Of a stretch of DNA of 47,973 nucleotides, positions 20,301 through 32,100 are shown one piece after another (within the stretch, counting starts at the first letter, position 1; every line of letters starts with the position of its first letter). This stretch comes from an uncultured Mycoplasmatota bacterium (GTDB lineage Bacteria; Bacillota_I; Bacilli_A; RF39; UBA660). The stretch lies in NCBI GenBank assembly GCA_946414095.1, contig CAMKNB010000001.1, positions 67,591 through 115,563 of the forward strand. Reading direction: 5' to 3'. Both the position numbers and the translations under genes were made by a program. Below the pieces are notes generated by a model that worked only from the letters and a program-made list of their open reading frames with translations, searched no databases and was not told the DNA's origin.

Positions 20301-21965
20301 AATATAGTTAAGTATTTAATAGATATTACAAAAGATAGTAATTATCAAATTAATCAATTGTGGTTAGATAGAATTCCTGCAGAAATATATATTCAAAGTC
20401 TATACAAAAAATATAATCACACTGAAGAATTGTATGATTTAAACCCTGTTGTTGGAGAATATGATAATCCAAGTGAACAAAAGCAAGGATTGTTAACTCT
20501 TCCAATATCTAAAGATGGAAATACAATTATTTATGGAATGACAGATAGTGGAAAAGATGAACTTTTGCAATCAATTGTTTATTCACTTATTACCCATCAT
20601 TCTTCTGATGAATTAAATTTATATTTACTAGATTTTGGAGCAGAAACATTAACCAATTTTACGGATGCTCCTCAAGTTGGTGATGTAATATTGAATACAG
20701 ATGATGAGAAGATAAGTAATTTAATAAAGTTACTTAATACAGAATTAAATAAGAGAAAAAAATTGTTTGCTAAATATAATGGTAATTATCAAGATTATAT
20801 TAAAAATAGTAATGAAAAATTACCAAATATAGTTGTTGTTATTAATTCTTTTGAAGTAATGAATGAACTATATTTAGACATAGTTGAAAGATATGTTCCA
20901 GTTATTAGAGATGGATCAAAATATGGAATTTATTTCATCATAACAACTGATACTCAAAATGGAATGAAAATGAAAGTTTCACAAAGTTGTAAACAAGTAT
21001 TATGTCTACAAATGAATAATGAAATGGCATACAAGGATATTTTGGGTAGAACAGATGGACTGGTTCCAACTAATATAATTGGAAGAGGACTTGTTAAATT
21101 AGATAAAGTATGTGAATTTCAATCTGCAAGTATATCTTCAAGTGATACTAAATTTAATAATATTAAATTAGCAATAGATGTATTAAATTCCAAAAATATG
21201 AACAAAGCAATGTCAGTTCCTATTATGCCAGATACAATTAATATTTCTAAATTTATGTTAAAGTATAAAGGTATTAATAGTATTCCTATAGGTATTGCTA
21301 AAGAATCATTGATACCAACTGTTTATAATTTTAGTAAGAATTCAATAACATTAATATCAACAAATGAATTTTCAAACTTTAGCCAATTTTTACCTAATTT
21401 TATGAAAACATTAGAATTTGATAAGACATTTGATAAAATTGTAATCGATGCGAATAACTTTTTTGACAGTTTTGAATGGAATTTAAAATATACAAATAAC
21501 AATTTTGATAATTTTATTAATGAATTAAGTGCTGTAAATGATAAATATCAAGAAATATTAAAAAATAATTCTATGAATGTTAAAAGTCTTAGTGGAGAAA
21601 AAAATACTTTATGTGTAATAATTGGATTAGATAAATTCTTGAATAGAATAAATGATGAGTCTAAAGAAAAATTACAAAAAGTTTTAAAAGATCAAGTCGA
21701 AACTTTAAAGTTATTATTTGTCTTTATAGATACACCAAGTTCATTTAAAAAATATGAATATGATGAGTGGTATAAGAGTTGTGTAAATGCAAATGATGGT
21801 ATTTGGGTTGGTCAAGGATTAAATCAACAATTTGCAATTAAAACATCTGTTCAAATAAGCTCATATTCTAATATTGATAATGAACATTGTGCGGTTGTTA
21901 AAAATGGCATGCCAGTTATAGTAAAGACAATAAATGAAATAAAAATATCAAGTAGTGAAGATTAA
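17391..21965 (+). CDS. essC: EssC, FtsK/SpoIIIE-type ATPase of the type VIIb secretion system
   Basis: This 1524-residue motor protein has an N-terminal forkhead-associated region (a clear FHA block at about 102-155, with VLEHHFSI), two membrane spans (about 251-275 and 289-308) and three tandem ATPase modules. The first has intact Walker A GMTGSGKS (701-708) and Walker B LIIVCDEFAEL. The second has a changed Walker A GMTDSGKDE (about 1049-1057) with Asp at the Ser/Thr position and no acidic Walker B; the third has none. This matches EssC, where the first module powers secretion and the last modules bind substrates. EsaB lies upstream; EssA, EssB and EsaA genes are not in the window. Confidence 0.95.
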   Translation: MNLYFFDDEDIIIFDLPYKKVGNFWMSDKDNNNIINISSEDGNWIISGSENTKIITENNEGNVMLTSKNYYIVEKNQKRYLLYVDNMVDDSFEGYIFNSDNIVKIGNAKDNNIIVNNPYVLEHHFSIAIENGKWKIEKEDDALLYLNNNIIKDKITYINNGDTINMLGIRVVFANGIIFINNPFNNIQNSLPKKELIVDDELTDEEIKNEDLYQDEDYFLKSPRMRKTIETFNMSIDSPPPKNNIQETPLIMTLGPMLTMGASSLITLTNTLEAISSKEKTLKQSIPSLVITISMILAMFVWPYITRAYEKRRRKKAERERQEKYKAYIENKKEELEKEFVFQKKTLEENLVSTNVCYDVIINKRRTLWERKIDQSDFLTVRVGKGEISFNANISYHSEDFTMDEDDMKKMLNKLIEDYKTLDNVPIGFSFLENNLTAINGILPKYVDFTKNILLQMMSFHSYDNLKIVLFTNKKNEKRWEFLKESPYCFSDDKSIRFFATNTEEMQEVSKYLESVFNGRYNYLANNNDLDISKLNTYYLVLVDDINLARRIGIIDSILEARANVGFSLIVVEEKLSKIPSEVNKFITIGESVSVILNSENDNQTRFTDEVTDEYDMQKVTEVLSNVPIFIDSSIKQLPNTITFLEMYCVGQIEQLNVLNRWKANDPVKSLKAEVGINENGTPFVLDIHEKYHGPHGLIAGMTGSGKSEFIITYVLSMAINYSPEEVNFVLIDYKGGGLAGAFADTETGIKLPHVVGTITNLDKAEINRALSSIKSELRRRQEKFNEVRDQMGESTIDIYKYQKMYREGSIKEPIPHLIIVCDEFAELKDQQPDFMEDLISTARIGRSLGVHLILATQKPSGVVDSQIWSNSKFKICLKVQDKSDSLEMIKNELAAELKNVGRFYLQVGYNEYFAMGQAAWAGAQYYPSKEFKKNVDKNLYFIDNVGSIDKTINNSAIKKSVESQGEELTNIVKYLIDITKDSNYQINQLWLDRIPAEIYIQSLYKKYNHTEELYDLNPVVGEYDNPSEQKQGLLTLPISKDGNTIIYGMTDSGKDELLQSIVYSLITHHSSDELNLYLLDFGAETLTNFTDAPQVGDVILNTDDEKISNLIKLLNTELNKRKKLFAKYNGNYQDYIKNSNEKLPNIVVVINSFEVMNELYLDIVERYVPVIRDGSKYGIYFIITTDTQNGMKMKVSQSCKQVLCLQMNNEMAYKDILGRTDGLVPTNIIGRGLVKLDKVCEFQSASISSSDTKFNNIKLAIDVLNSKNMNKAMSVPIMPDTINISKFMLKYKGINSIPIGIAKESLIPTVYNFSKNSITLISTNEFSNFSQFLPNFMKTLEFDKTFDKIVIDANNFFDSFEWNLKYTNNNFDNFINELSAVNDKYQEILKNNSMNVKSLSGEKNTLCVIIGLDKFLNRINDESKEKLQKVLKDQVETLKLLFVFIDTPSSFKKYEYDEWYKSCVNANDGIWVGQGLNQQFAIKTSVQISSYSNIDNEHCAVVKNGMPVIVKTINEIKISSSED

Positions 21966-21977
21966 TTCTAAAAAATA

Positions 21978-22024
21978 AAAAGCAAATGAAATATGCATGG
22001 TAACATCATTCTTTTGCTTTTTTT
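21978..22024 (+). terminator. Terminator after essC
   Basis: A stem AAAAGCAAA/TTTGCTTTT (21978-21986 with 22013-22021) with a long loop is followed by a T run. Confidence 0.75.
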
Positions 22025-22040
22025 AATGTTTTTAATGTGA

Positions 22041-22046
22041 TATAAT
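22041..22046 (+). promoter_or_regulatory. -10 region of the 132-residue gene
   Basis: An extended -10 TGATATAAT (hexamer 22041-22046); the -35 region is not clear. Confidence 0.55.
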
Positions 22047-22063
22047 ACTCTTAGGAGGATTCT

Positions 22064-22462
22064 ATGGAAAAGTTATGTACAATTAATGGTTCTGATTTTA
22101 ATAGAGATAAGTATTCATTGGATGTAACTCTCGATGTAAATACCGTTAAAGAGGTCATTCGCTCTTTTAGAATGATAAGTGATGATGTAGTTGATATTAA
22201 TTTTTCAAATATGGAAGAATATACGGATCATTTTAGTCAAACGTTTTATAACTTTGTAGATTATAATAGTTTTGGACTTGAAAGTGAAAATGTTGATGAT
22301 GTTAATTTTCGCTGTAATTATGGTGAAGACTACTTTATGGTGGATATAAAAATTGGGGGGAGTATAGTGGATGTATTACATTATGAACCATTACCTCTAG
22401 ATATTTCTAAGGCTTTGCAAGAGGCAGAAGAAAACATAAAAAAAAATTCAAAAAGATTATAA
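22064..22462 (+). CDS. Unknown protein, 132 residues, in the type VII island
   Basis: I do not recognise this protein. It is soluble, acidic and of alternating beta/alpha character with no signal peptide or Cys pairs; a conserved-looking segment is KIGGSIVDVLHYEPLPLD. It has its own extended -10, AGGAGG at 22053-22058 and its own terminator, so it is a single-gene unit between essC and the effector module. The position would suit an immunity or chaperone role, but nothing in the sequence proves this. The coding call is supported by the strong ribosome site and codon use like its neighbours. Confidence 0.75.
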   Translation: MEKLCTINGSDFNRDKYSLDVTLDVNTVKEVIRSFRMISDDVVDINFSNMEEYTDHFSQTFYNFVDYNSFGLESENVDDVNFRCNYGEDYFMVDIKIGGSIVDVLHYEPLPLDISKALQEAEENIKKNSKRL

Positions 22463-22470
22463 ATAATTAA

Positions 22471-22495
22471 AGCGATGATAATCATCGCTTTTATT
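22471..22495 (+). terminator. Terminator after the 132-residue gene
   Basis: A stem AGCGATGA/TCATCGCT (22471-22478 with 22482-22489) is followed by TTTT. Confidence 0.85.
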
Positions 22496-22506
22496 TTGCA
22501 AAAGCA

Positions 22507-22535
22507 TTGAAAATACTACTAAAATATAGTAAAAT
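22507..22535 (+). promoter_or_regulatory. Promoter of the effector module
   Basis: TTGAAA (22507-22512), a 17-bp spacer and TAAAAT (22530-22535) lie upstream of the accessory gene at 22571. Confidence 0.65.
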
Positions 22536-22570
22536 AAAACTAATAGTAGCATAGTAATAGAGGTGATAAT

Positions 22571-23161
22571 ATGGCTAATTGTGTACATCATCAGCCACAA
22601 CTAAATCAAGCATGGACTACATATCAAAATATTAAAAAAACTGTAGAAAATTATGCTACATATAAATCAAGTTTAGAAGAGTTTAAAACTAAAATTTCAA
22701 ATCTATCTTCTTTTGTTTTTGGTTATGCTTCTTCACTGAGTATGATTGGAAATTATCTAGTATATGTTGGAATAAATGGACAAGCATTTGATAAAGGAGA
22801 TTGTTTTAATTATGCAAAAACACTTAAAGCTAAGGTTGAAACTTTGACAGCTTACAGTGATTCTTTACAAGGGGAAATAGATAATGTTGAATCTAAAAGA
22901 TCTGAATTAGCTATAAAAGAAACAAATTCTTTAAGGGATTATAACGCTATTTTATATTCTGATTGTCCAATTTGTAGTCAAAATCCATATAAAAATAGCA
23001 ATCCTAATAGTGGATATAGAGGAGGAAGAAATCCTTATTCAAATGTTCCAGCCGGGGCAACCATGTATGTAAATACTCCATATGGTAGATTTTCAAGTAC
23101 GAATTCTTCAACTAATAATGATCCAAGAAATAGACAAGGAACTAATCTATCACAAAGATAA
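22571..23161 (+). CDS. Helical accessory protein of the type VII effector module, with C-terminal CxxC and disordered tail
   Basis: This 196-residue protein has about 130 residues of helix hairpins, a CPIC motif (about residues 135-138), then a Gly/Asn/Ser/Arg-rich disordered tail. The centre INGQAFDKGD is echoed as VNGARIDDG in the broken paralogue at 38292, which also has CGYCEEC and a Gly/Asn/Arg tail, so these are two members of one family. It lies directly upstream of the giant effector. Small helical partners next to LXG-type effectors act as targeting factors; a similar role is inferred. It has a good promoter and AGAGGTGAT ribosome site. I do not recognise a named family. Confidence 0.75.
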   Translation: MANCVHHQPQLNQAWTTYQNIKKTVENYATYKSSLEEFKTKISNLSSFVFGYASSLSMIGNYLVYVGINGQAFDKGDCFNYAKTLKAKVETLTAYSDSLQGEIDNVESKRSELAIKETNSLRDYNAILYSDCPICSQNPYKNSNPNSGYRGGRNPYSNVPAGATMYVNTPYGRFSSTNSSTNNDPRNRQGTNLSQR

Positions 23162-23177
23162 AAATAAGGAGGTAAAA

Positions 23178-26100
23178 ATGCAGTGCATTAATTGTGGCTA
23201 CACATTGAATGATAATGAAAAAATATGTCCAAAGTGTAATAAAGAACAGCCAGATTCTGACATAGAAAAAGTTGCAAAAAATATTTTTACTTCTGAGGCA
23301 ACTATTCTAGGTGGATCAATACTAGGTGGCACTTTAAGTAGAAAGAATATTAATATTGATTCACTATCATCCAATAATGTTATAAAATCAACTGGAGATA
23401 ATAGTAGTAATAATGATGGAATTGATTTAAGTGAATCTAACAATACAGAAACTTCAAATAATGATAAATATTTAAATACTGACAAAAATGAAAGTGAAAA
23501 TACTTTATCTAGTGATAGTTTAGAAATAAATAATAATGAAGTAACATCATCTTCTAAAGTTGATGGTTTTTTGGATGTGAATGACAATCCTAAGGAAACA
23601 AATGACTATGGCGATGATTCAATAGATATTAATGAAGATAATAATTATGAAGATGGAACAATAAATCTATTTGTTGATGAACCAAATGAAACTCAAGAAG
23701 AAAACAATAACGATAATTTGACAGCATCAAGCAATTTAACAGATAATAGTGGCGCTGAAAATGCTAATATTTCAAGTACTTCTAATAATTCGAATAATAT
23801 CAATTTAAATAATAATCAAGATAATAAAACTGCTTTTGAATATCCAGACTACAATAGTAATGAATTGAAAACAACATCTGATATGATTAGCGATTATATT
23901 GGAGAAAATAAAGATACTAGTGAGTTACTAGATAAATTAAATTTGACAGAAGATATACTTAGAGAAGAATATGGATTGTCAGATGAGGAAATAGAAAATT
24001 TTAAAAATATGTTACTATCAATGAGCAATTATACATCAAAAGAAGGCTCAGATAATGGCATAAATGAATTATTGAGTTTAGCCAATACATTTAATTATAC
24101 TGAAGATATGTTTGATTTATCTGAGTTTACAATAGTAAAAAGGTGTTTAAAATGTGGTTCTACATTAGTTGATCCATCCGCATTAATATGTCCCGTTTGT
24201 TCTGCTGATATGACAAAAGAAAAAAATGTAGAAACAAAATATGTTGGACCAGATGGCTTTGTATATGATTCTTTAAGAGAAATATTGCAAGAGCATCCTG
24301 AATTATTTATTGCAACTGAAGAACTATCATCACTTATGGGTGGATTTGAGGGATTTGATGAGGATGAAGATAAACCTAGTGAAAAAAATTATGGTGGTAT
24401 AAATATAGATTATGATTATTTAGCAAAAGCAATTGTACTTGTAAGAGGTGCAATGACATATGATATTGACAAAAATGGTTGGGGATATATTAAAAGTACA
24501 TTAGAAGGTATTGAATATCCAGAAGCTGTTGTTAGTACAAGTATTTATAAGCCTAATAGTGCACTAATTGGAGAATGGAATACTATTAAGCAAAGTATAG
24601 ATACAGTATTTGGTGAAGATGGTTCTGATGGAGATAGTTTTTTGATGAACCTTTGTCATGAATTAGAAGGACTTTCTAGCAAACTATTGGATACAAATTC
24701 AGAGTATGCATATGTATATAATTTAACGGCAGAGTCATATTTGTCTGTTTTTGGTATGGATGCAGGAATGCATGCATGGGATATGTATGATAAAAGTGTT
24801 GATTTTGAAAAAAAATATGTAGAGAAAAGAAATGAAGCTTTTAAAAGCATGGAAACTGAAGAAAAAGATGCTTATTTGGAGGAAGAAAATAAAAATGATA
24901 GTACTAGAGGTATATTTCGAAATCAAGCAGTATTTGACTATGGTATGTATTTAGTTAATAGTGATTATATTAGTGATGAAGATAGACAATATATTGAGAA
25001 TATGGATGAAGAATCTAAAGAAAAATATAGAAAATTGTATTGTAATATTCAGGATGGTATTAATACTGCTATACATTATGGCAAAAGAGTTGAAGATTTA
25101 CAACCAACAGAATATGCTTTGTATATATTTAACAATTATCAATTTTACAGACAACAATATGAAACTGCTGTTAGCAACTATGAAGCTGCACTTGAAGATT
25201 TGCAAACTGCAAATGAATCTGGTGATGCTGCCTCAATTGCAAAAGCACAAGAAAGAGTTGATCATGCAAAAACTTGGATGGACAATTATCATTTGAGTTA
25301 TATTGATTATGAATATAGTAGTATGTCTTATATCCCACTCGATGAAAGAGGGGACAATTGGCGTGAAAGGTTTGCTAACATACATAATACAGAAGCTGAA
25401 ATACAGATTCCTAGATATGAAGCGGCTAGAGATCTATATAGAGCTAAGGCTGCAGAGGCTCAAACTCAGAAAGATGAAGCTACTAATGAATTAGGCGAAG
25501 CTTATGTTGCTCGTTCAAATGATGAAATCTTAATAGAGTGCTTTGATGAAGACAGTCCAAACCATTATAATGTATATATAAGTTATACTAAAGATCCAGA
25601 AAAACCTGGTGGAGTGTATGTAATATATGATAGCATGCGTGGTGAACTATCATTAGAAGAATTAATAAGAGATAGAGATTATCAGCAAGGTATAATAAAT
25701 AATTGTACTTATGCTATCCAATCACTTGATGCAGATATAGATAGATACAATGATCTTGCTGCGAAAAATGATAGCCTATATAGAAATACATTTATTGAAA
25801 ATTACTATATTCAAAGACAATATAATCCAAATTATGATGACAATGTAATAAATAGTGATTTTACCATTGATACTGAAAATATAGTTGGTGCAATGGGAAC
25901 CTCTGCCAATATTAGATATCTTAATATTTGGGATTCAGAAGGTCACTTAATGTACAATTTAACTCAAGAGCAAAAAGCATTATTTATTGTAGTATATAAT
26001 CGAAGACAAGAGGAAAAAGGATTACCAACAATATCATTAGATAAAATACCAGACAAAACCGTTGCTGAATATGTTGAACAATATAGTGAATTAGATAATT

Positions 26101-29100
26101 TTGATTTTTTAGAAGAATTTGATTCTTCTACATGTGCAGAATTTGTATCATTTATGTATGGATTTTATGGAGAAAATTCTGGAGATTTAAATTTTTATTT
26201 TTGGAATGACTGGGGTGCTATGTCTCTTGGCCAAAGGAGAGCTGAGGAAAGAGCTAGTAAATTAAGTGATAATCCAAGTATATGGGATTGCTTAAAACTT
26301 GATTGGGATAGTTTTTGCGACGGATTGAAAACATGGGCAGAAGGATATGATAATTTATTTAATGCTGATGGTAGGATGAATGCTAGAGATTATGAACAAC
26401 AATACTATGCTGGAATGCTAGCAGATTATGATGCTGAACATGGTACACATATGGTCGATAGATATAATATTGCTAGTAGTATTGGTAATATGTTTCCTTC
26501 TATGGTTGCAGCAACTCTATTTACAGTTTGCACTATGGGTGTAGGTGGTGGAGCGGCAGCAGCAACTCTTGGAACAAAAATAGCTATGACAGTTGCAAGA
26601 TTTGCAATTACCTATGCTACAATGGGCTTGTCTGTTGCAGGTAATGCAAAAGAACGTGGAATGCAATTAGGTATGAGTAAAGAAGATGCATTAAAATATG
26701 GACTTCTTTCAGGTTTATCAGAGACGGCACTTGAAAGTATTCTCGGAGAAATTCCAGGAATTAGATTAATTAGTAAATGGGCAAATGTTGGTGGAATAGT
26801 TGGTTATTTAGGTAAGATGTTATCTGAGGGAATTGAAGAAGGATTGCAAGAAGTAATAGATACTTATATGCTTGCATGGTTTCTAGGTGAAGATTTATCA
26901 ACTGTAAAAATCGATTGGGAACAAGTAATTAAGGCTGGAATATATGGTGCTATTACTGCTGGAATATTAAATGGTGGTTCAATCGTAATTGAAGGAGCAT
27001 CTTATGTTCTAACTGGAAATGCATCTACTATATCTTTCTTAATAAGTAAATATGCAACTTCAGATCTTACTAATTCTGAAGTAAGAGCATCATTAAAGAG
27101 TGATTTAAAATTATTGAATATAATGGAAACTAGAATAAGTGATATTGTAGAATCCTTGCAAAGCGATCCTGCTATGTTAGCACAATATGAAGCTTATCAA
27201 GATAGTGTCCGTGCTCAAAATGCTGAACTAACAGATTCAAAACTATTACAAAAATTCTTTGGAGAACATGAAATGAGTTATGAAGACTTTCTTGTTCAAA
27301 GAGCTTTAGATGCAAAATTTAGTTCAACAGATTTGAGAGCAAGACTTAGTACTGATCCTAAAGTAAAGGAAGCTTATAATGAATATAAGAGTCAAACTTT
27401 TGAAGAAGGAACATTGCCTTTAACGTTTGAAGGATACGTTGCTAATTTAGCAATTGAGCAATATGTAGAAAATCAAAGAATGATTTTTAACACAGGCACT
27501 GATGGATTAAAAATAATAAATGAAAGAGGAAATTTAATTGAAGAACAAAGAGCTTTACTTCAAGAAAGAATGGACTTATATGAAAGATTAGGATTAGATG
27601 AACAAGGTAATCCTAAGAGTGATGTTGAAATTAATTTGGATGCTGATGTTAGATTAGAATTAGAAGCAAAATTATCAGAAAATGGAGCTAAAATGAGTGC
27701 TCTTGAGTCTAAAATAAATGATTTAGGAATACAATTGCATGATAAGTTGCTTTTGGCAAATCAAGAACTTTCAAAGTTAAGAACAATCGCAGAGCCTACT
27801 GAAGAGCAAATTGAAAGAATGCAAAAATTAAATGATCAAATAAAAATGTATTCAATGTATGCTGCTGATATTATTGCTGGTCATGAAAGTATAAAACAAA
27901 GTCTAATTGCTTCTCAAACATATTTAGTTGAATATGAATCTAATGTTAAAGATTTGGAAAGTAAAATAAAAGCAACTGAAGAACAAATTGCTAAGCTAAA
28001 GGCTGATAATAATACATCTAACGAAAGTAAAATTAAAGAATTGGAAGCTGAAACAAAAAATTTAAAAGAAAAATTAGAAGCTACACGTATTAAGGTTAGA
28101 GAATTAAGATCAGCAGTAGATAGTATTTCTAGTAGAAATATAAAAACGTTAACATCTGAAAATGAAGCATTGACTAAAGAAATTGAATTTAGGCAAAAAG
28201 ATTTAGAAAAATTACAAAAACAGTTAGAGGTTAAACGAGCTCAATTAAAGAACCAAAAAAATAAAAATAAGATTAAAAAACTTGAATCAGAAATTACAAA
28301 ACTTGAGTCTCAAATAAAACAAATAAATAAAACAATAATAAAGCTCAATAGTAAAATAGTTGATAATAATAAAGCAATACATTATAATGAACATATTTAT
28401 GAATATATTAATACATCTTCTATTGCAAGAGCATCAATAAAAGAATTATTCGAAATTAGTTCAAGAGAAAATTCAACAATTAATGATAGTCGTATATCCC
28501 AATTAGTCGATATTGTAGTGCATGCTATAGAGGATACACATATTACTCTAGATCCTTTAGGAATAAATGCTGATAATGTTAATGCTTTAGTAAAAGCAAT
28601 GACAAAAGTTCAACAAAAACAATTAATAGATAGTATGTATGAAAGATTAGTAAGTGGAGAAACCATAAGTAATTCGACATACAATGCAATTTTTAATAGC
28701 AATCTATTTTCTGCAGAATCAACTTTTGCAAAAGAATATTTGCATGATTTTCTAGTCGAATTGTCTAATGGTGATACTGTACTTGCTGATAAAGTAAGTA
28801 GTATATATGAAGCTGCTAGAAAATCAACAACAGATCAAAAACTTTCAAATTTGTATTCATATTGTGATCATACGGAAGCACATACATTACAAGTTGCATT
28901 TTTAGCAGTTAGGGCACTTAATGCTATTAATGCAGAATCTTTAAATACTACTGAATATGGTCAAGTTACAGAAACTGACTTTAAAGAAATGTTTGTTGCT
29001 GGATTAATGCACGATTTGGGAATGGCTGCAGGTACAGTAGTTGATGGTCATCCATTAATGAATGGTACTAATATTGTTATGGAATATTTAGAATCTTTGG

Positions 29101-32100
29101 GTGATGCACGAATCAAAGCGATAAAAATTGATTTTAATGCAGAAGATTTAGCTGATATTGTTAGAAGTAATCATACATTAAATAGTGCTACAGCAATATT
29201 AGCATTAAGAACAGAACTGGAAGCAGTAGGATTAAACCCTGATAGATTAGCGATGCTATGTTTTTCACATAGTAAGTCAAACTCTGGTGTAGGACTATTG
29301 ACATCTGCAAATGATTGGGCACTATGTGTTGCAAAAATTCAAGCAGCTGTAGACGTATATAATAGTCAATTATTACCAGGCCAAGCAAAAATTCATTTTG
29401 ATTTATCAACAATTGGAGTACAATCTCCAATTATGGATGCAAAAACTGATTCAAAGCAAAAAACAACTGGTGAAAAAGTAGAAGCAAGTATTAAAAGTGT
29501 AAAATTTTTGGATGGGTTCATTAGTGAAATGGCAACAAAAGCTTTTGCATTGAGAGTTGGTGATGCTTTTGTAAATAAAGCAAAAATAAAATTAGATACA
29601 CCAATATCTTGGGAGTATAATGGTGTTAAATATACTGCAAATGAAGCAATACTAACACAAACTGGAAAATATATGCTTTATGATAAAAGTAAAAGTAGGC
29701 ATAATCTTTTAGAAGAAGGTTTAAATTCTGATGGTACTGAAACTTATGATAGAGCAGCCTTTGCGTATTTTACACTAAATTCTGAAGGAAAATTAGTTCC
29801 ATGCAAAGTTGTAGATGGTGTACTAGTTGAATCAGAATGTGAATTAGTAGATGGAGTATTTAAAATAACAGATGAAACATCATTTATGTCATTGATGGGT
29901 GCAGTAAAAACAAAAATTACTCTTCCTGATGGAAGTAAGATAGAAACTAAAATAACTGAAAAGAGTTTTTTCGAACATGAAATTAAAAATGACACTGAAA
30001 CGATTAAAAATTATTATAAATCTGAATATAATGAACAAGATATGATTAAAACTTTTTCTATAAAATATTTCAGTGTAACCACTAAAATAAATAAATCAAC
30101 TTCAAAAACAGAATATTTTAAAATGAATGAAGATGGTTCAAAGACTACATTAACAGAAACTGAATTTTTATCTGAAGTAGGAAAACCAATAAGAAAGAGT
30201 ACTGGTCAATTTTTAGCTGGTGAAAGTAATGTATATTATAATTTCTTTAATGGTGAAATTGTAGATTTAACCAATGGTATTATAAAGAGCGGATTAATAT
30301 CAGAAATGATTATAGGAGATGCAAGTTCATTTCCATATAATGCTATTTCAAAAGGATTGGATGAAAGATTTGGAGAGTTATTCGGTGCTGTTGGCATTTC
30401 TAGAATAGTTGATATTAAATTCGAAAATTTTTCAGATTTTTCTGAAAACTTTGATATAGTAGAAAAAAATGGCAAACATATTATAGTTCCTAAAACTGAT
30501 TTAGGTAGATTATATAAAAGTGGTATTCTTAAAATGATCAGTAAATATGAAGGAATAGAAGTATACGTGAATGGTTATAAATTTGTCGTTAATACAAATG
30601 AAAAAAGTATTTCAACAATAACTAATCCAGAATTAATAAAAACTTTATCAAAAATTAAAGTAGAAGAAGCAAGAACATTAATTGATCAAATTACGGCTAG
30701 ATTGGATGCTATGACATCAACAGAATTAATAGATGCAATTAAAACAATTTGTGAATCTAATAATGAAGTGGGATTAGCAATATTAAATAATACATCAAGT
30801 AAATATATGGAAACACTGACAAGAACAATGATAGAACCAGCTCTATCATATTATGAAAGTGCTGCAAAATATGCAGAGACAGCTAGTGCTTTTGAAACAT
30901 ATAGAACACATACTGAAGGTCATGTAAGAGAAGTTGCAGAATCTTCAATGAGAGTGTTAGAAGTCTTAAGTAGAACATTAAATAACAATAAATACTCAAA
31001 TAAAGTTAATGCATATGATTTATTTGTTGCTGCTATATGGCATGATGTTGGAATGGGCGCAGGAGCAGAAAATATTCTTGGAATTGACTCTCACTTTGAT
31101 GTAGATACAGGTATATATTCACCAAGTTTGTTAGTAGATAGTGAAGGAAATAGAACTAGAAGTAATCACACATTAAACTCAGCATTAGCAATGCTAGCAA
31201 ATGCCGATATAATTAGTGATTTGGGAGTAAATGTAAGCGAAGTAGCATTATTAGTATTTGCTCATTCAAAGAGTAATTCTGGTATGAAAAATTTGACATC
31301 TACTGATTCATATCAACTTGGAATAAACATAATGCAAGCTTGTATTGAGGAATATAATTCTCAAGCGAGAAAGGCTAATGAACAAATTACTGATAGTTCT
31401 AAAAAATATAAATTAATTGAATTTGGTGAAGGAAAAACATACATAGATTCATTAGTTGATTCAAAATTAATAGAATCATATGAAGTAACAACAGATAGTG
31501 ATGGAAAGACTATCTATAAGATTAAATTTAATGATTCACGATTAAAAATAATAGCAACTGAAGCTCTCGCATTAAGAGTTGGAGATGCAAATACTACAAA
31601 TGAAAACCTAAATATAAATCAAGCTGGCCAGTTAATAGAATACATTGTTTCTAGTGAAATGCCTGATGTTGATTATGAAACAAAGTATAAAGAGATGTTA
31701 AAGAAAAATCCTGGTTTAAGTTTTAAAGACTTTTATCGAAAAATGGTTATTGAAGAAGCTCAGGGCATAATTATTAAACTTGGTGGTGAAGTATTGACTG
31801 ATCCAAATTCATATTCTTTAGCATATATTTTAGGAGAAGATAATTTAGTGTTTGAAATATCACCTGATACTGGAGAATATGATGTTTGCGAAGTATGTAG
31901 AGTTAAAGATGGTAATTTTCAACCAGCTGCAACAATTTTTAATATTTTAGAAAGACTTGGTGAAATAGTATCAGGAGCAAGTCGAAATAATTTTGGTGTT
32001 TTAAAAATTGTTCTTCCTGAAAACACAAGTGATGTAATATTTGAAAAGTACTTGAAAGCTGCTATGAGATTTAATAGTGGAGAAGTAAAAGTTACAGTAA

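Noticed and set aside
23082-23177. Upstream extension of the giant protein from 23082
   Set aside because: These 32 codons overlap the end of the accessory gene, and a perfect AAGGAGG lies right before ATG 23178, which starts with the zinc ribbon.
29188-29430. Open minus-strand frames across the giant effector gene and rpoC
   Set aside because: They lie opposite strongly coding sequence, have odd Leu/Phe-rich products and no ribosome sites; they are shadows of the + strand genes.
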